Positions 57,701-64,000 of a DNA stretch of 64,000 nt are shown here, in pieces. The notes beneath the pieces were generated by a model. The model had not been told where the DNA came from, ran no database searches, and worked only from the letters and a program-made list of their open reading frames with translations. The stretch comes from Lantana camara (lineage: Eukaryota; Streptophyta; Magnoliopsida; Lamiales; Verbenaceae). Made by a program: the position numbers and the translations under genes. The stretch covers positions 11,652,001 to 11,716,000 of the forward strand of contig CM074863.1 in the NCBI GenBank assembly GCA_037501455.1, read 5' to 3'. Each line of letters starts with the position of its first letter. Position 1 is the stretch's first letter.

Positions 57701-59540
57701 GGATGATCTCGTAGTCTCTCTATGCAAATTCACAACTCTCTTGAATCCCTCATCTGTTGAAGAGCCTGTTCTCGCGTTTGGTGATGATGCGAAAGCTAGA
57801 ATGGCGACTGTAACAGTTTTCACTATAGCAAATAGGTATGGAGATTTCATTCGTACAGGTTGGAGAAACATTCTGGACTGCATCTTAAGATTACACAAGC
57901 TTGGACTTCTACCTGCTCGTGTGGCCAGTGATGCAGCTGATGATTCAGAAATGTCTTCTGATCCTGGACATGGTAAGCCTCTTACAAACTCACTGTCTTC
58001 TTCCCACATGCAATCTATTGGTACACCCAGAAGATCTTCTGGGTTGATGGGCCGATTCAGCCAGCTTCTCTCTCTAGATACTGAAGAGCCCAGGTCCCAG
58101 CCTACAGAACAACAACTGGCTGCTCATCAACGCACTCTTCAAACAATTCAGAAGTGCCACATTGATAGCATTTTTACGGAGAGCAAGTTCCTTCAAGCTG
58201 ATTCACTATTGCAGCTGGCACGGGCACTCATATGGGCTGCCGGAAGACCACAAAAAGGCAATACCTCGCCCGAGGATGAGGACACTGCGGTTTTCTGCTT
58301 GGAATTACTGATTGCAATTACATTAAACAACCGTGACAGAATAGGGCTTCTCTGGCAAGGCGTTTATGAGCACATAGCTAACATAGTCCAATCAACAGTA
58401 GTGGCTTGTGCGTTAGTCGAGAAGGCCGTTTTTGGGCTTCTTCGTATTTGCCAACGGTTGCTTCCATACAAGGAGAATTTGGCAGATGAACTCCTTAGAT
58501 CCCTGCAACTTGTTCTCAAGCTTGATGCACGAGTTGCCGACCAATACTGTGAGCAGATCACTCAGGAAGTTAACCGCTTGGTCAAAGCAAATGCAACTCA
58601 CATCCGTTCCCCGATGGGGTGGCGAACTGTTGCTTCTCTACTTTCCATCACAGCCCGACACCCAGATGCTTCTGAATCGGGATTCGAAGCACTCTCATTT
58701 GTAATGGCTGATGGGACCCACTTATCCCCATCCAATTTTGTACTCTGTGTGGATGCAGCCAGGCAATTTGCAGAATCCCGTGTGGGACAAACTGAGAGAT
58801 CTGTCCACGCTGTGGATCTCATGTCGGGATCTGTTTCTTGTTTGGTTAGGTGGGCCCAGGATGCTAGGGAAGCTATGGCCGAACCAGAAGCTGCAAGATT
58901 GTGTAACGATATAGGGGAAATGTGGCTGAGGCTCGTTCAGGCTTTGAGGAAAGTTTGTTTGGACCAGAGAGAAGAAGTTAGAAACCACTCTCTTTCATCA
59001 CTGCAGATGTGCTTAACTGGTGTGGATGAGATTTGCCTTCCTCCCAGCTCGTGGCTATCGTGTTTTGAAATGGTTATTTTCACTATGTTGGACGACTTGG
59101 CTGAAATTGCACAGGGAAACCCTCAAACTCAGAAGGAATACAGAAACATAGAAGGGACCCTCGTTCTTGCCCTGAAACTGCTGAATAAAGTATTTTTGCA
59201 TTTATTAAAAGAGCTATCGCAGCTGTCCAGCTTCTGCAAGTTGTGGCGCAACGTGATTGGTCGGATGGAGAAGTATATGAAGCTGAAGGTTAAAAGGGGC
59301 GAGAAGCTTCAGGAACTAGTGCCAGAACTTATGAAGAACACTCTGCTTGTAATGAAGAGCAAGGGAGTTCTCGTCCCAACTAGTACTCTCGGAGGAGATA
59401 ACGTGTGGGAACAAACGTGGTTGCACGTGAACAAGATTTTTCCGTCTCTACAGTCGGAAGTGTTCCCCACTCAAGATTCGGAGCCTTTACAACCCAATCA
59501 AGCTGCACAGGATGAAAATACTTCAGGACTAAATGAATAG
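54728..59540 (+). CDS. GN: GNOM, large ARF guanine-nucleotide exchange factor
   Basis: GNOM activates ARF GTPases on Golgi/endosomal membranes and supports recycling of PIN auxin carriers. Exons are 54728-55462 and 55923-59540, giving 1450 residues (Arabidopsis 1451) with a single coding intron. The DCB domain lies in exon one (residues 1-245); the HUS box and Sec7 domain follow. The Sec7 catalytic glutamate is E659 in R-L-P-G-E-S-Q-K, equivalent to E658 of Arabidopsis. M697 in L-I-M-L-N-T-D-Q-H-N corresponds to M696, the residue that makes GNOM brefeldin A-sensitive. HDS repeats fill the C-terminal half, with G-T-P-R-R-S-S-G-L-M-G-R-F. The N-terminal M-G-R-L and the length separate it from GNL1 and the BIG family, though GNL1 is the nearest alternative. 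Confidence 0.96.
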
Positions 59541-59915
59541 CTACATATAACGGCCGCGTCCGTTTATTGCATTGCCACCCTCCTCGCATTCTTTCTTGGT
59601 GAAATTTGCCACACTGTATCATTTAGATTAGTGTTAGATGGTAAGTTGGGAGTTTTTGTTTTCCAGTTTGTATCTTTTTGAGTGTTCTGCAAGTGATGTA
59701 GGATTGATTTGATTTTTGTCTTCTGAAAATACACAAACGGAAAACATAGGAGGATGTTTGTCTTCTTTCCTGAGACTCTGTAGCAGACTCGGCTTATATT
59801 GTACAGAATGTCAAGTTCTAACTTTCATCTTGAGAATGTGGTAGTTTGCCTTGCGAGTCTATGCAGCTCAAGTTTTGTTCGCTCAAGTACTACATGATAT
59901 ATATATACTTTACTC
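59541..59915. other. GNOM 3'UTR
   Basis: The 3'UTR probably runs to about 59750. No feature beyond it. Confidence 0.5.
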
Positions 59916-60287
59916 AAACAGACCCAAGTGAAAACTGAACGGAAACCTTTCACAGTTCTCATCATGCATAGGCCTGATGGTGGTATTGCCAAACATCCAG
60001 AAAAAACTACGGAGCTATTCAACCATCTTTATGCAAAGAATCATGTTCCAGCATTTGATCATCAATCTCCTTTCAAGAAAAGGGCATATTGCACCTCCAA
60101 CGTCATGGTAACAGAAAACTTATCTGATGGAGATCCTTATGTCAGATCTATCCGAAGTCTCAGAGAAACAACTTTGCAAGGTGAAAAAATTCCAAACACT
60201 ACTGAGGAATATCTAGAAGGAGAGCCAGATGATTTTTGCAGCTACAGTTATCCTTCAGGATACAGCCAAAATCTGTGGGACTTTTAA
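59916..60287 (+). pseudogene. Orphan terminal-exon-like open frame
   Basis: After an acceptor-like TACTCAAACAG, a frame runs without a stop for about 123 codons to TAA at 60287. The text is coding-like, with K-H-P-E-K-T-T-E-L-F-N-H-L and E-G-E-P-D-D-F-C-S-Y, but there is no good initiating ATG until internal ones, and no partner exon lies between it and GNOM. It may be the last exon of a gene fragment, or an alternative 3' exon. I do not recognise the family. Confidence 0.4.
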
Positions 60288-61239
60288 GGTCACTATCTGC
60301 ATTTGCCTCAATTCACACTTGCCTGTGATTTCAAACAGTCCCAAATTCCTTTGGCATCTTTGACTTCCTAATTTCCTTGTTGGCCATCTATTTAGGACTT
60401 TATGTCCCTGCCTACTGTAATCTTTACTTTATGTCTCTTTCAGTCCTGTATTTACTTTTCCAGTTTGTTTGTTTGTGTGTAGACGTCTCGGACGCCAAAG
60501 TTTTTCAATTTTGTTTTGTAATGCTTTAAGTTCGCTCTCTATATAAGACGGCCGAGCATCAGTGTTGAGAGCATCGAAGTTCAAAAATAAAAATCCCTTA
60601 TGTCTTTCTTTATCAGGTCTGCTTAAGCTTTCCCCTTCTAGTTCTTTCATACCGTCAAAAGGTTTATTATAATATACTCCAAATTATCTTAAAAGTATGT
60701 TCTGTACGTGCCTCTTATGAGGATCATGTACATCAGAAATTAGATAATTTTATAGAATGATCTATTGCTACGGGTCCTTTAATCTCTATGTTATATATTT
60801 TGAATAACTTGTAAGTCCCGTCAAGGCATGAGGCCGCTAGGGCAATCTGTTATGAGAAATATGTATCAGAAGAGATTCAGGGCTCCCGGCCAGTCATGTC
60901 CTGAAAAATGACTCATTAATCACTTGGATCAATCTCTGTTGACACATACTACATGATATATGACCATGAATCATGACAAATACATACATATATATATAAT
61001 CAGTGATAAACTGGCAGAATATGTAAAATTTATTTTGATTTTTTCTTTTTTATAATTTTTATTAAATTAATTATTATATATGAGATATACAAATATATAT
61101 GATTAAAACTAAAAACTCAATGCGTGTGTCGTTATATCTAATAAAATGTCATTCTTTTTTTTTTTTTTTTTTGCAATAATAAAATGTAATTCATTATTTC
61201 GTGAAAAATATTATTTTAAATTATATTTTTTTAGGGGTT
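60288..61239. other. Intergenic
   Basis: Mixed, then AT-rich. The minus-strand frame at 60429-60650 is short and unsupported. Confidence 0.5.
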
Positions 61240-61954
61240 AATTCCAATCATCCCCAATCTTTGGGGGTTGTGCGCTTTCCCCCCTCAACTTCAAATCGGT
61301 GCGTTTTTCCCCCTTACGTTTGCAAAACCTAATACTTTGCCCCTTTTTTACATTTTCGGCGGCATATTCGTGGAATATTCCGTCAGAAGCCATCCACATG
61401 ACTTATGCGTGATTTTATTGAGGGCATTTTTGTCCATTCAGGTACCATATGTTATTCCCGCCTTTGTAACCCAACTATCGCAGTAAAAACCCCCCAAATT
61501 ACCTAGGGTTAATAATCAGTTTGAAAGCACTTTGCCCTTTCAACTCTTTCTCTCTCGTGTACGTCTTCAATCTGAATAGGATGGAGTGGAGAATTCGGGA
61601 AAATAATGATGACATACCACCAGGGAAGAATGCCCCAGCGTATGGTGAGTTAGAATCTTGAGAAATTTTAAATTTTTCTGTAAAAATCTTGAATGTTAGT
61701 TACCGTAACGTGGGAGGATCATGTTTGTTTATGCATGTGCTATTTTTATCAAATTTTTCTGGTCCCAGTTGTGAAAATTGATTAACTTTGGCTCCCACGA
61801 TGGATATATATGTCTTATTTTGTCTAAATCTGTGGTTCTTTGGGGAAATCTGAATTTTCTTTGCGGTTTTTATGGCTATGTAGGTGCAAACTCTGAGATG
61901 TTCAGTATACGCATGCATTATGGAGGCAAAAGCTGTAATTCAGGTGGGACATTT
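61240..61954 (+). mobile_element. MULE 5' fragment with transposase N-terminal motif
   Basis: It starts near GGGGTTAATTCCAATCATCC with the C-rich text typical of MULE termini. An exon-like piece near 61895-61945 gives M-F-S-I-R-M-H-Y-G-G-K, resembling the start of plant MuDR-type transposases. The sequence is then cut by the LTR that begins at 61955. Confidence 0.45.
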
Positions 61955-62915
61955 TGTTGGGATAAGTGCCCTTAAATATCCAATTTGTTGGATTAATTAA
62001 ACTGAAATTACAGCAAGTTATGAGTATTTCACATATTAATAATTAATGACGTGTGATGGTATTCTTATATGAAATGTGTTTCATAGGAAAAGACTTTGAA
62101 TACCGAAAATCACGTGTCATTAAAGTTCTAGTCGGTAAGATAAGAATATGTTCTTATTATGACTATAACGTGGTTATATAAGATGATTAGTCTTTCGTCA
62201 TAGGGAATGGTGATTCCAATTATAACACGTTGATGATTTTCAATGGGATTGAAAAACATCGAACTGGACCATGGAGATTATTCATTTTATACTGCTATCT
62301 AAAATGAATAAAATCTCGGAAGCATTTGACTCTTAATCCTGGCAGTATTTCGACTTTAGGCATGTAGTGTTAATCACTGTGATGTACTTGGAAGTGAGGT
62401 CTCGGTAACGGTTGGCCAAAATACTTTGTACGTTCGGTGATTGCATGAAGTGTGCTAAAGAGTTATATTAATCGAGGAATCTGTGGCCTTGTTGGAAGGT
62501 AAAAGATATCCCTAAAATAGATTTACAAAAGTTCGAATTAAGTCTTTGGCCAAAGCATTTGTATGTTGAATGTGTTTCACATACAGAGAATTTGAACTTA
62601 AGGTGAATCAAGAATTTCAGATTAGATATGAAAAATAAATGATAGTAGTATTAATTTATTTTTCATGGATATCTGCACGGAGGAGTGAAATGCAAAATTA
62701 TTCTAGATCGAGAAATTCGTGAATAATTTAATTAATTTTAGAGTGCAACAATATTTATTTAGTGGAATTAAATATTGTTAAACGGTAATTAATTATTATC
62801 ATGGGATGATAATAGATTAACCCGTTTGGAGCTAAAATTAATTTGTCCTGCAGGTCCCTCTGCAAGCCCCAAAAGAAAACCGGAGAAAATATTTGTAAGT
62901 ATAGAAAGAGAGAAA

Positions 62916-63097
62916 GAGAAATTAATTTTCAAAGTGTTTGAAAATAGCCAAAGGATTTATTTTGAGAAAATAAATCAACATTCCAAAGAGTTGGAAATTC
63001 ATTTGAGAGAAATTAATTTTCAAAGTATTTGAAAGTAGTCAAGGGATTTATTTTGAGAAAATAAATCAACTTTCCAAAGAGTTGGAAATTCACGAAA
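62916..63097 (+). repeat. 91-bp tandem repeat in the terminal LTR
   Basis: Units start GAGAAATTAATTTTCAAAG at 62916 and 63007. Each contains the near-palindrome TTTATTTTGAGAAAATAAAT. A third, degenerate unit follows to about 63200. Confidence 0.85.
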
Positions 63098-63726
63098 TTT
63101 TTTTTAGAGAATTTTTTTTTCAAAATTGTTTTGAAAATAAATCTATATTCCAAAGTGTTGGAAATATACACGTAATTTTATTTTGGAGAAAATAAAATTT
63201 TCAAAAAAAAAAATCGTGAAACGTGGCAGCTGACGTGGCATGCCACGTCAGCGGTGGTCCAGGTGGCGCTGACTGGGCGTCCACGTGTGCGATACGTGGA
63301 CGGCCCAGATTGCGCCACGTGGCATGAAGGGCTGTCTAATCGGGTCATCGAGTCGGGTCGTCGGATAGGGTCGGTTCATGGTTTGACCGACCCGGACACG
63401 TAGACGAATGAGATTTTGACACGTGGCGTTGGTGGAGCCCAAACTGAACCGACCGGTTCATCCCAGAACCGGTCTGAACCGCTGGATCGTCGGTCGGACC
63501 GGACCGAACCGGACACGTGGCGGCTTCTCGGCGCGGCGTACAATTCACGCGCCCCACACAACACCTCCGCCAATCAGACGGCGCGTGAGGGCGCGTGAGG
63601 CACGCGCTTGGCGCGTGTTTGGCGGCAGTCGACTCGTGGAAACTCGTGCTTCCGCGTGGCGTAATTGGATTGGCTGTTATGGACTCGTGGGTTTGTGAAA
63701 TGACGAAAATACCCCTCTATTTTTGG

Positions 63727-63735
63727 CTATAAATA
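63727..63735 (+). promoter_or_regulatory. TATA box of the terminal LTR
   Basis: CTATAAATA follows the GC-rich part of the LTR and precedes CACAACACC, consistent with the retrotransposon's own transcription start near 63760. Confidence 0.55.
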
Positions 63736-64000
63736 CACAACACCCCATTCCTTATTTTTCATCAACTTTGGCTGCGTTTTTTCAGCCATTTTGGTCAAGA
63801 AAAATTCTCTCTCTCTTTATTTTTAATTAATCCTTAATTAAGGATTAATTTTATATAATTAGGTGATTATATAATTAATATATAAATCACTTAATTATTA
63901 GAAAATTAGGGAATTTTCTAGTTTTAGAAAAATGAGTTTTTCTAGTTAAAATATTTTCTCAAGTATTTAGAGAAATATTTTTGGAGCCCACACTCCGAGG

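Larger units (their letters stand above)
61955..64000 (+). mobile_element. LTR retrotransposon end, truncated by the window edge
   Basis: It begins TGTTGGGATAAGTGCCCTT and continues to the window end without a matching second LTR. It has a GC-rich part (63220-63700) and a TATA box followed by a T-rich leader, as expected of a long LTR. The borders and clade are not established. Confidence 0.5.

Noticed and set aside
60429..60650. 73-codon minus-strand frame
   Set aside because: Short, isolated and without family resemblance that I can name.
62916..63200. CRISPR-like array
   Set aside because: The repeat is a tandem 91-bp unit without unique spacers, inside a plant LTR.

Overview
This is a nuclear window from a flowering plant, almost certainly a eudicot. 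The evidence is spliced genes with GT-AG introns, orthologues of AGO7 and GNOM, a plant-type U1 snRNA gene with an upstream sequence element (USE), long AT-rich intergenic DNA, and nested LTR retrotransposons and MITEs. The species cannot be fixed from sequence alone. There is no bacterial, viral or CRISPR content.

Layout. 1-2182 (+) is the 3' part of a DHHC protein S-acyltransferase (PAT22/AT1G69420 type). 2800-3756, 8664-9623 and 12251-13213 (-) are three tandem copies of a six-helix membrane protein gene with matching promoter blocks. 15334-16398 (-) is a related single-exon membrane protein (AT1G69430 type). 28737-32153 (-) is AGO7 in three exons. In Arabidopsis AT1G69420, AT1G69430 and AT1G69440 (AGO7) are adjacent, so the left half is a conserved gene block inflated by transposons and tandem duplication. 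46776-48112 (+) is ALG13. 48513-48673 (-) is U1 snRNA with USE, TATA and 3' box. 49153-49841 (+) is a small membrane-anchored protein with an ATG8-interacting-like motif. 50431-51771 (-) is a GT34 xyloglucan xylosyltransferase. 54728-59540 (+) is the ARF-GEF GNOM with a 5'UTR intron. 59916-60287 (+) is an orphan terminal-exon-like frame.

Mobile DNA fills most of the rest, and many boundaries can be fixed from target-site duplications (TSDs). They include a hAT-like element (5117-7213) holding a Tourist-like MITE (6208-6976), with the empty site also present; a solo LTR (7502-8128); two GC-cored MULE-type elements (10082-11449, 19178-20086); hairpin MITEs (18149-18458, 44046-44337, 52736-53021); and a SINE with a 13-bp TSD (13902-14066). 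A decayed Ty3/gypsy Tat-type element (20261-27696) has a MITE in its 3' LTR. A gag-only LTR element (35194-43887) has a hAT element in its 5' LTR and a 3.45-kb solo LTR in its 3' LTR. A further LTR begins near 61955 inside a MULE fragment and runs off the right edge.

The host genes do not form one pathway. AGO7 (tasiRNA production), GNOM (endosomal recycling and auxin transport), ALG13 (N-glycan precursor), XXT (cell-wall xyloglucan) and the S-acyltransferase are independent housekeeping or developmental genes. I see no convincing new multi-gene system. The most informative observations are the tandem membrane-gene cluster, the nested transposon histories with their empty sites, the U1 gene, and a possible overlapping uORF on AGO7.
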